Assembly (NCBI GenBank): GCA_041399085.1
Contig: JAWKTM010000007.1
Span: 124,001-188,000, forward strand
DNA length: 64,000 nucleotides
From: JAWKTM01 sp041399085
Lineage (GTDB): Bacteria; Planctomycetota; Planctomycetia; Pirellulales; Pirellulaceae
Direction of reading: 5' to 3'
Shown: positions 27,626-36,497 of the stretch, one piece after another
How positions within the stretch are numbered: position 1 is the first letter of the stretch
Layout: each line of letters starts with the position of its first letter
Program-made: the position numbers and the translations under genes
Notes under the pieces: model-generated
The model's input: only the letters and a program-made list of their open reading frames with translations
The model's database searches: none
Told to the model about the DNA's origin: nothing

Positions 27626-27670
27626 CGCGCGACTCGCTTCCTTCTCACAACTTCGTGGTGATCGCTCCGC

Positions 27671-28312
27671 ATGGCTCGCATTCTCATAACTTCTGGACCG
27701 ACACGTCAATACATCGATCCAGTGCGATATCTCACGAACGCTTCCAGCGGACGCATGGGGAGCGCGCTTGCCGCCGCGGCGTTGGCCGACGGTCATGAAG
27801 TGATCGTGGTATCCGGGCCGGTCGTGGTTGACTATCCAGCCGCGGCCCGAGTCATTTGGGTCACGTCCACGGACGAGATGCTTGAGATCAGCCAGCGCGA
27901 GTTTGCCGTTTGCGATGGACTGATCGCCGCCGCGGCGCCTTGCGATTATCAGCCCGTCCGCGTCGAGCAACATAAGATCGCCAAGACGGGGCAACCGTTG
28001 GTGCTGCACTTGATTGAAACGCCTGATATCGCGGCGACATTGGGAGCCGCCAAACGTGCGGAGCAATGGACCGTCGGTTTTGCGTTGGAAACGGAAGATC
28101 AACGGTTTCGCGCGTTGACGAAGCTGGAAAAGAAGAGCTGCGATTTGATCGTGCTCAACGGGCCCGAAGCGATGAACTCGGACGAGAATCAAGTCGAAGT
28201 GCTCGACCGTACCGGAACGGTGATCGCTGCGGCGCACGGTAGCAAACCGCATGTCGCCGCCACGATCCTCCAGGTGATCGGCGATCGCTTGATCCGCGCT
28301 GTGGGTGACTGA
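27671..28312 (+). CDS. coaB: phosphopantothenate-cysteine ligase domain protein (CoaB)
   Basis: A 213-residue stand-alone CoaB (DFP) domain that joins cysteine to 4'-phosphopantothenate in coenzyme A synthesis. It shows RILITSGPTRQYIDPVRYLTNASSGRMG at the N-terminus (the S-G-x-T and N-x-S-S-G-x-M/Q-G motifs), the AAAPCDYQP loop near residue 96 and KLEKKSCDLIVLN near 157. In most bacteria this domain is fused behind CoaC (CoaBC); here no CoaC domain precedes it, the gene starts at its own ATG, and the upstream neighbour is the transporter. CoaC must be encoded elsewhere. Length is typical of the ligase half alone. Confidence 0.85.
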   Translation: MARILITSGPTRQYIDPVRYLTNASSGRMGSALAAAALADGHEVIVVSGPVVVDYPAAARVIWVTSTDEMLEISQREFAVCDGLIAAAAPCDYQPVRVEQHKIAKTGQPLVLHLIETPDIAATLGAAKRAEQWTVGFALETEDQRFRALTKLEKKSCDLIVLNGPEAMNSDENQVEVLDRTGTVIAAAHGSKPHVAATILQVIGDRLIRAVGD

Positions 28313-28350
28313 AGCGAACTTCGCGGTTCGGAGTTCTCCCGGCGGGCCGT

Positions 28351-29007
28351 TCACGTCGCCTCGTCACCAAGTGACTTTGGCTTCTCGAATTCGGCTCGGT
28401 AGATCGTCTCGCCAATCATTCGCTTGCGGCGCTCAAAGTGCGTACGAAATTCCTCGGGCCCCGGTTCTTCCACGGGAATCGGCAGACTGAATTGAGTGGT
28501 TGCGGCGATCAGCTCGAGTGAAGTGTCGAAATACTCTTGCACGTCCGTCCAGAACACCAACCGGCCCGCTGGCTTCAGCACGCGAAAAGCGTCTTGCAGG
28601 AACGATTCGTTCAGCACCCGCCGCTTGCGATGCCGCTTCTTCCACCAGGGATCGGGAAAGTAAACGTGAACCCGGTCGGCGATTCGGGCGGGATAGAATT
28701 CGTGGAATAGTCGCAGCCCGTCGCCGTCGATCATCAGCGCGTTAGTCAGTCCGAATTTGGCCAACCGCGACGCACAAAAATACGCGTACTTTTTCGCATA
28801 TTCGACCCCGACGAAATTGCGATCGGGATGCCGCAACGCGGACTGGGTTAAGAACCAGCCCTTGCCGCTGCCCATCTCCAATTCCAACGGCGCGGCTCGC
28901 CCGAAAAACTCGGCCGGATCGAAGGGCGTGGGCAACTGGTCCAGCTTCCGCAGAAACGGCGTGACGTTCAGCGTCGGGTCGATCTTCGAAAGAGCTCGGC
29001 GGCCCAT
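28351..29007 (-). CDS. trmB: tRNA (guanine-46-N7)-methyltransferase
   Basis: A 218-residue TrmB. SAM site LELEMGSGKGWFL near residue 41; FVGVEYAKKYAYFCASRL; catalytic region VHVYFPDPWWKKRHRKRR near 113, with the Asp and the following His/Lys/Arg cluster diagnostic of the family; C-terminal FERRKRMIGETIYRAEFEK, which closes the tRNA pocket. It puts m7G at position 46 in the variable loop. Length and all motifs are intact. The FabZ-like gene lies upstream on the same strand, 48 nt away. Confidence 0.95.
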   Translation of the reverse strand: MGRRALSKIDPTLNVTPFLRKLDQLPTPFDPAEFFGRAAPLELEMGSGKGWFLTQSALRHPDRNFVGVEYAKKYAYFCASRLAKFGLTNALMIDGDGLRLFHEFYPARIADRVHVYFPDPWWKKRHRKRRVLNESFLQDAFRVLKPAGRLVFWTDVQEYFDTSLELIAATTQFSLPIPVEEPGPEEFRTHFERRKRMIGETIYRAEFEKPKSLGDEAT

Positions 29008-29055
29008 AACAGCGTGCCGGGAAAAACGGGCGGAGATGAGGGGGCGAAATCGAAG

Positions 29056-29580
29056 CTACGGAGCGGTGCGACGCTGCTGTTCGTTCAACGCTTCGACCGG
29101 AATAGGAATGCCTTTCAGCACGCCATCCACGACCAACTCGGTGCCGACGACGCCTTGAAAGGCGGAGACCAACATCCTGCCGCGTCGAGCCTTGAGCTGT
29201 CGGCACATCAAAATCAGGCGATCGCCAGGGATTACCGGATCGCGAAAACGCACGTCTTCCAACCCGCCGAACCCGACCATCGCCGCGCCCAGCAGGTCGT
29301 ACTTCTGCACGAAGTAACTGCACAACTGGGCCGCCGCCTCGAGCATGACGACTCCCGGCATCAGCGGCATGCCGGGCATGTGACCGCGGACCCAAAACTC
29401 GTCGTGCGTCAGATCCTTGTACCCGACGCAGATCAAATTCTCTAAGTCCTCGTAGACGATCGCCGTCAATTGCTCCATCTCGAAGCGTTGCGGATTGTGC
29501 TTCCGAATCTCCTCGATATCCGCCACGACATTCGTCATGTCCAGCGACGCGAGATCGACAATTAAATCCTTTCCGGCCAC
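29056..29580 (-). CDS. FabZ/FabA-like 3-hydroxyacyl-ACP dehydratase (hotdog fold)
   Basis: A 174-residue hotdog-fold protein with the dehydratase active-site region HMPGMPLMPGVVMLEAAAQL (residues about 67-86), including the catalytic His and the Glu of the second helix. Family role is dehydration of 3-hydroxyacyl-ACP in fatty acid synthesis. It is longer at the N-terminus than E. coli FabZ and carries FWVRGHMPG instead of the usual NEPFFxGHFPxxP, so it may be a specialised paralogue. GTG start at 29580 preceded by GAGG 10 nt away. Confidence 0.8.
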   Translation of the reverse strand: MAGKDLIVDLASLDMTNVVADIEEIRKHNPQRFEMEQLTAIVYEDLENLICVGYKDLTHDEFWVRGHMPGMPLMPGVVMLEAAAQLCSYFVQKYDLLGAAMVGFGGLEDVRFRDPVIPGDRLILMCRQLKARRGRMLVSAFQGVVGTELVVDGVLKGIPIPVEALNEQQRRTAP

Positions 29581-29674
29581 TACGCAATTCCTCGGGGGCG
29601 ATGGTCGTCGGGAGCATTCGGCGGCGCGATTCGCGCAACCGGTCGGACAAGCGGCTGCTTGATCGGCGCCGCTG

Positions 29675-29773
29675 CTAGGTCTTGATCTTCTTGCGGCGGG
29701 CCTTGCGGCTCTTGGCGTTGGCGGGACGAGCGCCGTGATTGGCTTTCTTGACTTTGTGATGCGGCTTGGCCAT
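29675..29773 (-). CDS. 32-residue basic protein, unnamed
   Basis: Start ATG at 29773, preceded by AGGAG with an 11-nt spacer; stop at 29675. The product begins MAKPHHKVKKANHGARPANA and ends RKARRKKIKT. It contains 13 Lys/Arg and 3 His in 32 residues. The composition suggests RNA or ribosome binding. No family assigned. It faces away from the other tiny basic gene at 30005, with their starts 232 nt apart. A longer overlapping frame on this strand (29580-29831) has Ser/Gln-rich chance coding and no such ribosome site. Confidence 0.7.
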   Translation of the reverse strand: MAKPHHKVKKANHGARPANAKSRKARRKKIKT

Positions 29774-30004
29774 TTCCGAGCAAACTCCTGAATTGCGGTG
29801 TTTCAAACCAGAGGATCACCCAAGCTAACACGGATCGAAAAACCTGAGAAGGTCGGGTTCCGCGCCGCCGATCGGCTCAAGGCGACTTGTAACAGCGACC
29901 CATCATCGGTTACTGTATCGGTTTACTCAAAATTCAAGCGGGACGCGTTTCGGCGTGGCGCCCATTTTGTTGTCGTGAAATCTTGAGAACGTTGGAGTCT
30001 GTTT

Positions 30005-30094
30005 GTGGGAACGAAAAAGACTGGGAAAGGTCGACGAAAAATCGGTCGTAAGAAGCGCCGGATGCGAGCTCGGATTCGGCATCGCAAAAAATAG
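30005..30094 (+). CDS. 29-residue highly basic protein, ribosomal-protein-like
   Basis: GTG start at 30005 preceded by TTGGAG with a 7-nt spacer; stop at 30092-30094. The product starts GTKKTGKGRRKIGRKKRRM (after the initiator) and ends RARIRHRKK. It has 17 Lys/Arg in 29 residues, with a pattern K-K-R-R-M-R-x-R-I-R-H-R-K-K reminiscent of the very small AURKAIP1/COX24-type ribosomal proteins (bS22-like) and of bTHX. The match is by eye only and the spacing between Met and His differs by one from actinobacterial examples. The good ribosome binding site and ordered basic pattern favour a true gene. Confidence 0.7.
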   Translation: MGTKKTGKGRRKIGRKKRRMRARIRHRKK

Positions 30095-30191
30095 CGCAGT
30101 ACGTTAATTGCGCAGCGCCTCGCCGAACTAATGGCTACCCGCCCAGGTGGAAATCACCGCCTGGGCGGAAACAACCGACCGGTGTTGTGAC

Positions 30192-30844
30192 ATGGACCAA
30201 CCGTTGCTGGCGCCGACTTTTCTCTTTCGCTTTGCGGTTCCCTGTCGTCGTTGCGAGCTGTCTTGGCCGAGCGATGCCTTCGAATTGCCGGAGGTTTATA
30301 GTCTGCCGGCCTTCGGAGGTTTAGAGGACCGCGCGACCTTCGCTGACCTTCGCGTCGGCTGGAATGAGTCCGGGCTGTTCTTCTCACTGCAAGTTGCCGG
30401 CAAGCGCCAACCCGCTTGGTGTCGCGATAGCCGAATCGAGGACAGCGACGGTCTACACGTCTGGCTCGATACGCGCGATACCAAGAACATCCATCGGGCA
30501 AGTCGGTTCTGTCACCGATTCGCCTTTCTTCCCGCCGGATCTGGCCGCGATGTGAAATCACCCGTCGCTGCGATGCTATCGATCAACCGCGCTCGCGAAA
30601 ACGCCAAACCGTTCGACGGACGGCGACTGGGCGTGATCAGCCGGATCGAGTCGGACGGTTACTGGCTTGGCGGCCATATTCCTGCCGCTGGCCTCACGGG
30701 ATTCGATCCGGCCGAGCAACCGAGACTCGGTTTCTACTACCTGGTTCAAGACCGGGAACGAGGCACGCAGCCATTTGCTATCGGCAGCGATTTTCCCGTG
30801 CAAGAGGATCCAGCCTGCAGGAGCAGCTCGAATTGCAAATGTGA
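30192..30844 (+). pseudogene. CBM9/DOMON-like carbohydrate-binding protein, frameshift near its end
   Basis: About 217 residues. Start at the ATG at 30192 (MDQPLLAPTFLFRFAVPC). The pattern ADLRVGWNESGLFFSLQVAG, DSDGLHVWLDTRD, RASRFCHRFAFLP and YWLGGHIPAAGLTGFDP is that of the planctomycete family 9 carbohydrate-binding-like proteins that precede DUF1592 genes. The frame is lost at 30810-30812, in gaggatccagcctg: continuing in the other frame gives SLQEQLELQM and a stop at 30844, matching where the family normally ends (EDPSLWxxLEL). One lost base would explain it. The original frame runs on without stop through the next gene, which is misleading. Confidence 0.75.
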
Positions 30845-30981
30845 TTCGCGGCCAAGTAGACTCGATGGTTCTGGATTGGCGGCACTAACGCATCGCCAAC
30901 CAGTTGCTCAAACAGGCCAGCCCCGAGGCGATCGAGTATTTGAAGACTGGCATCAACGAAAACCAGGAGTCAGCTCCATGA
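30845..30981 (+). other. remnant coding stretch coupled to the DUF1592 gene
   Basis: In the frame ending TGA at 30979-30981, the sequence reads VIRGQVDSMVLDWRH, one stop (30886-30888), then RIANQLLKQASPEAIEYLKT and GINENQESAP. The TGA overlaps the ATG of the next gene as ATGA, a layout typical of translational coupling. This looks like the tail of a decayed gene. I cannot assign it to a family. Confidence 0.4.
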
Positions 30982-33237
30982 CCGCACACAAATCGGACTT
31001 GCCGCTATCCAAGCCGCGGAACGAGCCTCAGTCTTTTTGGCTCCGAACCGTTCGGCTCGTTGCTTCTTCATTGGTTGTTTTGGGACTAATGTCCGGCGAG
31101 CGATTGAATGCGAGCGACGATCTGCCAATGGCCCTTTCGCGCTTCGCAAACAAATACTGTGTGTCGTGTCACGGGCCCGCCAAACAAGAAGGCCGCGTGC
31201 GTTTGGATCGCTTGCCCGCCGATTCGCACGCGCCCCATGCGGCACAACTGTTATCGCAAATTCATATCCAGCTTCGCGATGGATTGATGCCGCCGGACGA
31301 CGCGCCGCAGCCCAGCCGCGCGGAACTGCGTGAAGTCGTTTCGGGACTGGATCAAGTCCTGGCAAGTTTGCGTCCACCGGGACAACTGACCGAGGACCAA
31401 CTGCCGAATAAGGGGAATCTGGTCCCGCACGGATTGCTATTTGGCACACCAGTAAGCTTACCGACCGCCTCGCCGGCTCGGGTGTGGCGGTTAAATTCCG
31501 CTTCCTACCTGCAAATGCTGCGCGGGGTGTATCGTTCGTCGCGCATCAAGGATGAGGTGGTCGAGCCCTTCACATTAATTCCAGATCGTGGATTCAAGGA
31601 CTACGCCGCGCTATATTCGCTCGACGAACCGACGACCGAGATTCTGCTGAGGAACGCCGCGATCATCGTCAATCGCCAGTGCGAACATGAGTTGAAGGAT
31701 GGCGCCATAAAACCGAAAGGTTGGGATACCGTTCGCGAATTCGTGGCCTTAATGGATCCCGAGCTTTCGCCCACGCGCGACCAGATTGATAAGGCTGTCG
31801 AGCTTCAATACCGCCTGGCGATTGGGCGAGTTCCCACGCGGGAACAGCTCGACCGATACTTCGCCCTATACGAACGCTGTGCCGCCGACGGAAATCGCCC
31901 CGAGGCGATGAAGACGGTGTTACAGGCCGTGTTGTTGCACGCCGACGCAATCTTCCGCTCGGAATTGGGTGGCGCCCCAGACGAAACGGGACGTCGCATG
32001 CTGACGCCGTTAGAGCTCGCCGAGGCACTCAGTTTCGCCCTGGGTAACAAGCGGTCCGACGTATTCACGAGTGCCGCGGAACGTGGTGATTTGGCGAGTC
32101 CGATGCAAGTCTCGGAACTGCTCCGCACGGCTCTGTCCGCCAAGGATAACCGTGTGGATACATCCCGGTTGCTCACGTTCTTTCAACAGTACTTCGACTA
32201 CTATCGCGCGCCGGAAGTCTTCAAAGCCGATCGAACTCCATTCCCGAGCTTTGCCAACGAGTGGGAGGAACTGGGTGGCCAGTTTCCAAAGGCTTCACCG
32301 ATATTCGAGGCGCAATGCACTCTCCCACGTCGTTGGTTGCCGATACCGACGCCTTGATCCAATACGTCTTGGAACAAGACAAAGAAGTGCTCCGCACGTT
32401 GCTCACGATCGATGTCACCTGCCACACGCCACATGGAAGCAGGACAAGGCCACGCGGCAACTGGTACTCGCCCCAGCTTTCGTTCGCAACGAAAACAATC
32501 ATCGCGGAATCGGCGAGCCTCACTATGTATATGGTTTCGAGAAATGGCCTCAGCATCAACCCGCCCAACCGCCTTCCGACCAACCGCGTTTGGGTGTGTT
32601 AATGCAGCCGGCATGGTTGGTCGCGCATTCCACGAACTTCGAAAACGATCCGGTTCGGCGAGGCCGTTGGATTCGCGAACGCCTGCTTGGTCAGACCGTC
32701 CCCGATTTGCCGATCGACGTCGCGGCTCAAGTCCCCGACGATCCGCATCGCACGTATCGCGATCGCCTGACGGTTACACGCGACAACAAATGTTGGAAAT
32801 GCCATCGAGTGGATGGACGATTTAGGACTGCCGTTCGAGCAGTTCACACACTACGGACTGCATCGTGACGCGGAACTGGTTGAGGATGAAGCAACGTCTC
32901 GGAAGCGGTTGCATCGCAACGGCGAACCGATCAAACAATTCCACCCGCAATCGCTCGATACAACAGGCGTCATTGACTGACGGAAGATCCGCAACTAGAC
33001 GGACCGGTACGCGACCCTTACGAACTGGTGCGGCGACTTGCCGATTCCCAGCGAGTTCGTCAGGTCTTCGTGCGGCATGCGTTTCGATATTTCCTGGGGC
33101 GAAACGAAACATTGGCCGACGCCAGCGTATTGCAAGCAGCCGACCGAGCTTACGTGAATAGCGGCGGCAGTTTTCGTGAGTTGGTCATATCGCTGCTAAC
33201 ATCCGATTCGTTCTTGTATCGAGTCGTCGACGACTAG
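30978..33237 (+). pseudogene. DUF1592/DUF1588/DUF1585 planctomycete cytochrome protein, multiple frameshifts
   Basis: Repaired, it is a ~750-residue exported protein. Start ATG at 30978 with signal segment RTVRLVASSLVVLGLMSGE. N-terminal planctomycete-type cytochrome domain (KYCVSCHGPAKQEGRVRLD). DUF1592 region (RLAIGRVPTREQLDRYF) in the first frame to about 32300, then HSPTSLVADTDALIQYVLEQ one frame over. DUF1588 (LMQPAWLVAHSTNFENDPVR) in a third frame to about 32810. Then MDDLGLPFEQFTHYGLHRDA in another, ending near 32975. Last, DUF1585 (RQVFVRHAFRYFLGRNETLA) to 33237. Successive frame phases are 0, 2, 1, 2, 1, so at least four indels of both signs. The order CBM9, DUF1592, DUF1552 is a standard planctomycete cassette, so this is decay in place, or very poor local sequence. 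Confidence 0.85.
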
Positions 33238-33319
33238 TTCACGACGGCTCCGTGGTCACCCTATCATTATAAGAACACAACGCGTCCTATCATTTTTAAG
33301 GCACGAAAAGAGACGTTCC

Positions 33320-34709
33320 ATGAGCTTCTCCCCTTTGCAACCGAATCCAGATTGGGTCCGCCGCGATGTTCTCAAAGGATTGTCTTTGGGGGCCGGAGCC
33401 ACGTTGCTGGCGCCGTTAATTCAGCAAGCGGTGGCTCTGGCTGAAGGAAAATCCGACGGCGTTCAACGTCGCGTGGTATTTGTACTGCAGAGTAATGGAT
33501 TGCGTCCATCATTCATTACTCCGAGTGGACATGTCTGGAAGGAGAGTCGTGAAGGAGGCACAACCGGCGGCGAACTTGTGGAACTGTCGCTACGGGACAA
33601 AGGCGTTGTCGGCCGCGCTGGAGCCGCTCACTCCGCTGAAGGATCGCATCACATTGCTTCAGAGCTTGTCGGGCCGCATCGCCTATAGTGACCATTCGGC
33701 GAATCATGGTGCGGCTGGGATGCTATTCGGCCCGAGGCGTCCATGGCAGACCATCGATTCGGCACTCGCCGCCGCTTTGCCCCGTCTTCCCACACGTGCT
33801 GCTCGGTTTGGGAGCGAATGGCTCGGAGGCCATCAACTACGCCCACTCCGCTCTGGCGGCGAACAAGCCGTTGCCAACAATCTGCTCGCCGAGTCTCGCG
33901 TTTCGTTCTCTGTTTGGCAGTGTGGATGGTGGAGGTAAGGCTGAGTTTGATCGACAAACAAATCTACTCGACTTCCTGGCCGACGACGTAAAACGCTCGG
34001 CTGCCGCTTTGCCGGCCAGCGAACGCGGAAAGCTGGAAAGTTATGCGGAAGCCTTCGAGTCGCTGTACGCGAGACAGCGTGAGATTGCCGACTTACAAGG
34101 CATTATCCGACGTCACGCGCCGGACTTAGGCGAGAAGCGAACGACGACCACTTCCAGTCTTGTACTGGAAGCTCAATTTGAAATCGCTACGGCCGCGTTA
34201 ATCGCTGGGCTTACCAATGTTGTCACGCTAACTTCCGGTAGTGGACATCAACGATTCGGACAGTATCCCGAACTCGGCGCCGCGGACCTTCACAATCTGG
34301 GCCACGGTGGCAGCATTGCCGGCAAGACGAATGAAGAGAGTTTCATTCTAATCCACCAAATACATACGCGCCTGATCGCCGAGATGGCCCAAAATTATCC
34401 AACATTCCCGAGGAAATGGCAGCATGTTGGACAACACCCTCATCGTGTTCATGAGCGATTCGGGAGATGGACACCATCCACGATTGTACTCGTGGCCGAT
34501 TGTTTTGATCGGTGACTTGGGCGGACGACTGAAGCGGGGTGGACGATATTTGGAGTTCCCCGCCTACGGTCAAAACAAGCACGCTACCATTGGCAGTTTG
34601 TACGCGGCTGCTACAGGCCGCGGGGCAATCGTGTGATAAATTCGGCCACGACGACATCAAGCTGTCGGATATACGCCAAGGCGAACCGTTGCAGGATCTT
34701 TTGGCTTAG
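33320..34709 (+). pseudogene. DUF1552 exported protein, multiple frameshifts
   Basis: Repaired, ~460 residues. Start ATG at 33320 (AGAGACG upstream). Tat-like N-terminus WVRRDVLKGLSLGAGATLL. The family body is recovered only by joining pieces from different frames: RVVFVLQSNGLRPSFITPSG (to about 33585), LEPLTPLKDRITLLQSLSGR (33590-33780), LLGLGANGSEAINYAHSALA and on to about 34420, DNTLIVFMSDSGDGHHPRLY (34424-34610), then KFGHDDIKLSDIRQGEPLQD to the stop at 34707-34709. Phases run 2, 0, 1, 2, 0: four shifts all of the same sense. DUF1552 proteins are secreted partners of DUF1592 cytochromes with unknown activity. Non-functional as read. Confidence 0.85.
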
Positions 34710-34846
34710 TGTCCGTCCGTAAAAAAGTGTCCGATGTAATTATATTTGACTTCGCCGGCGATTTAATACCGCAAGTTTGGTGACAAGTGGGAATGGCCAC
34801 AGTGTGGATTGGAATACGGCGGCTAGGTCGAACGCCAGCGCATAAG

Positions 34847-34880
34847 AAAAGCCCGGCGTGTTGGAAAACGCCGGGCTTTT
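34847..34880 (-). terminator. bidirectional intrinsic terminator after the sigma factor gene
   Basis: Strong inverted repeat aaaagcccggcgt (34847-34859) / acgccgggctttt with an 8-nt loop, A tract on one side and T tract on the other, so it can stop transcription in both directions: the minus-strand sigma gene (repaired end at 34930) and any read-through from the decayed plus-strand cassette. Confidence 0.85.
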
Positions 34881-34929
34881 CGCGTCGAGATCAGCAAGCC
34901 GCAATGTGGCTCGATCTTGCGGCTGGGTT

Positions 34930-35020
34930 TCAATCCAAGAATCCCACCAGTTCCTGACTTCGACACGGTTGTTGAAGTTTGCACTTTCTGGCTTCAATCT
35001 GGCGAATGCGTTCGCGGGTC
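34930..35020 (-). other. out-of-frame 3' end of the sigma factor gene (region 4.2)
   Basis: Reading the minus strand from gtgacccgcgaacgc gives VTRERIRQIEARKCKLQQPC and RSQELVGFLD, then a stop at 34930-34932. This is the region 4.2 helix-turn-helix end expected right after EEVGHIFK of the main frame. It is displaced by two bases. The stretch EARKCKLQQPC is also one residue shorter than the usual EAKAxRKLQxP, implying a second small disturbance. Without it the encoded sigma factor would lack most of its -35 recognition helix. Confidence 0.75.
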
Positions 35021-36497
35021 ACCCTTTGAAGATGTGGCCGACTTCTTCCAATGTATAACAGTATCCGTCGCCCAATCCGTAACGCAGCTTGATGATTTCG
35101 CGTTCGCGATAGCTAAGTGTTTTCAGGACCTTGGAGATGCGATTTCGCAACATCTCCTGTGTGGCAATCGCCGCGGGATTCGCGGTATTTCCGTCCGGCA
35201 GCAAGTCGCCGAACTGGCTATCGTCGTTGGTGCCAATGGGCCGATCGAGGCTGATCGGATAGCGATTCATCGCCAGCACTCGTCGCGACTCGTCCAAGGT
35301 CGTTTCCGCTTGGCGAGCGATTTCTTCCAACGACGGCTCGCGTCCCAACTCTTGGAAAAGTTGCTTCGTAACGTTCCTCACACGTGAAATCGTTTCCACC
35401 ATGTGAACGGGGATGCGGATCGTGCGGCTTTGGTCCGCGACGGCTCGGGTAATTGCTTGGCGAATCCACCAAGTCGCGTAAGTGCAAAACTTGAAGCCGC
35501 GGCGGTATTCAAACTTGTCGACCGCTCGCATCAATCCCGCGTTGCCTTCTTGGATCAGGTCCAAAAAGCTTAAGCCTCGGTTGCGGTAACGTTTCGCGAT
35601 GGAGACGACCAACCGCAAGTTGCCTTCGGAGAGCCCGCGTTTGGCTTTCTGATATTCGCCGAAGACTTGCTTCAACATACGCACGCGATTTCGCAAGCTG
35701 CGCGGCGTCTCTTGGGTCGTCATCAAGAGATTGAGGTACTCGCGGCGGAGCGGACGCATTTCTTCGATCGACGCGCGATTGCCTCGCAATTCGGCCAGTT
35801 GCACTTGCAGCTCATCGATGCGTTGGCTGAACTGTTCCAACACCGGCAAGAGCGGCTCGACCCGTTGCGTCCGCAGGCCGAGTTCTTCGATCAAACGCAC
35901 CGCGCGGCGACGGCGGCGCGAAAGACGCTGCCAGGCGGCCAATCGTGCGGGCATCGGATTCTGACGATTCACGGCGAACAAATAGTCATGCCGATTTCGC
36001 TTCAGCAGGATTTCGAGCGTCCGTAGATTGTGTGGAAATCGGCCCATGATCTGGTCCTTTTCCAGCCGATCCGACACCGAAACTTGAATCGTTCGGTCGA
36101 ACGGAAGATCGCCATCGTGGACGCGGCGCAGCGTTTTGTAGGCGGCTTGAATCACATAGTCGCATTCCATCAGCTTGGTACGGAAGCGTCGCCGCGAGCC
36201 TTCGATTTGTCGAGCCAGCGTGACTTCTTCTTTCCGCGTCAGTAGCGGAATCTCGCCCATCTGCGTCAAATACATCCGCACCGGATCGTCGGACCAGGAT
36301 TCATTGTCGTCGATCGAGCTGAGCCCATCCTCGTCGTCGTCCGCCGAGCGTTTGGCGCGAGCGCCGGAAGCTTCGTCGTCGCCGAAATCGAAATCATCGT
36401 CCACGTCCAAGTCGTCGCTGACGAGATTATCCAGATCGTCGTCGCCGGCGGTGCGAGTAGCGTCGTCTTCAAAATCATCCAGTAATGCGTCGAACAA
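35019..36497 (-). CDS. rpoD: primary-type sigma-70 RNA polymerase sigma factor, C-terminus out of frame
   Basis: 492 residues as read. TTG start at 36497 with AGGAG 7 nt upstream; very acidic N-terminus (DDLDVDDDFDFGDDEA). Region 1.2 DPVRMYLTQMGEIPLLTRKE near residue 71; a non-conserved domain with Arg-rich helices; region 2 NLRLVVSIAKRYRNRGLSFL near 298 and KFCTYATWWIRQAITRAVAD (2.3-2.4) near 335; region 3 ISRVRNVTKQLFQELGREPS; region 4.1 LSYREREIIKLRYGLGDG near 462. The frame ends FKG-stop at 35019 in ttcaaagggtga. If aaaggg were aagg, translation would go FKVTRERIRQIEA as in all RpoD proteins. Essential in bacteria, so either the sequence has an error here, a frameshift is made in vivo, or this is a spare copy. 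Start and regions 1.2-4.1 are firm. Confidence 0.9.
   Translation of the reverse strand: MFDALLDDFEDDATRTAGDDDLDNLVSDDLDVDDDFDFGDDEASGARAKRSADDDEDGLSSIDDNESWSDDPVRMYLTQMGEIPLLTRKEEVTLARQIEGSRRRFRTKLMECDYVIQAAYKTLRRVHDGDLPFDRTIQVSVSDRLEKDQIMGRFPHNLRTLEILLKRNRHDYLFAVNRQNPMPARLAAWQRLSRRRRRAVRLIEELGLRTQRVEPLLPVLEQFSQRIDELQVQLAELRGNRASIEEMRPLRREYLNLLMTTQETPRSLRNRVRMLKQVFGEYQKAKRGLSEGNLRLVVSIAKRYRNRGLSFLDLIQEGNAGLMRAVDKFEYRRGFKFCTYATWWIRQAITRAVADQSRTIRIPVHMVETISRVRNVTKQLFQELGREPSLEEIARQAETTLDESRRVLAMNRYPISLDRPIGTNDDSQFGDLLPDGNTANPAAIATQEMLRNRISKVLKTLSYREREIIKLRYGLGDGYCYTLEEVGHIFKG

Noticed and set aside
34740..34997. 85-codon minus-strand frame over the sigma factor terminator
   Set aside because: It crosses the terminator and reads the sigma gene's 3' end in a wrong frame.
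35010..35035. Programmed -1 frameshift signal at ttcaaaggg
   Set aside because: Not called as a feature: the heptamer does not fit the X XXY YYZ rule in the zero frame, and no sigma factor is known to use one. Kept only as an alternative in the finding.
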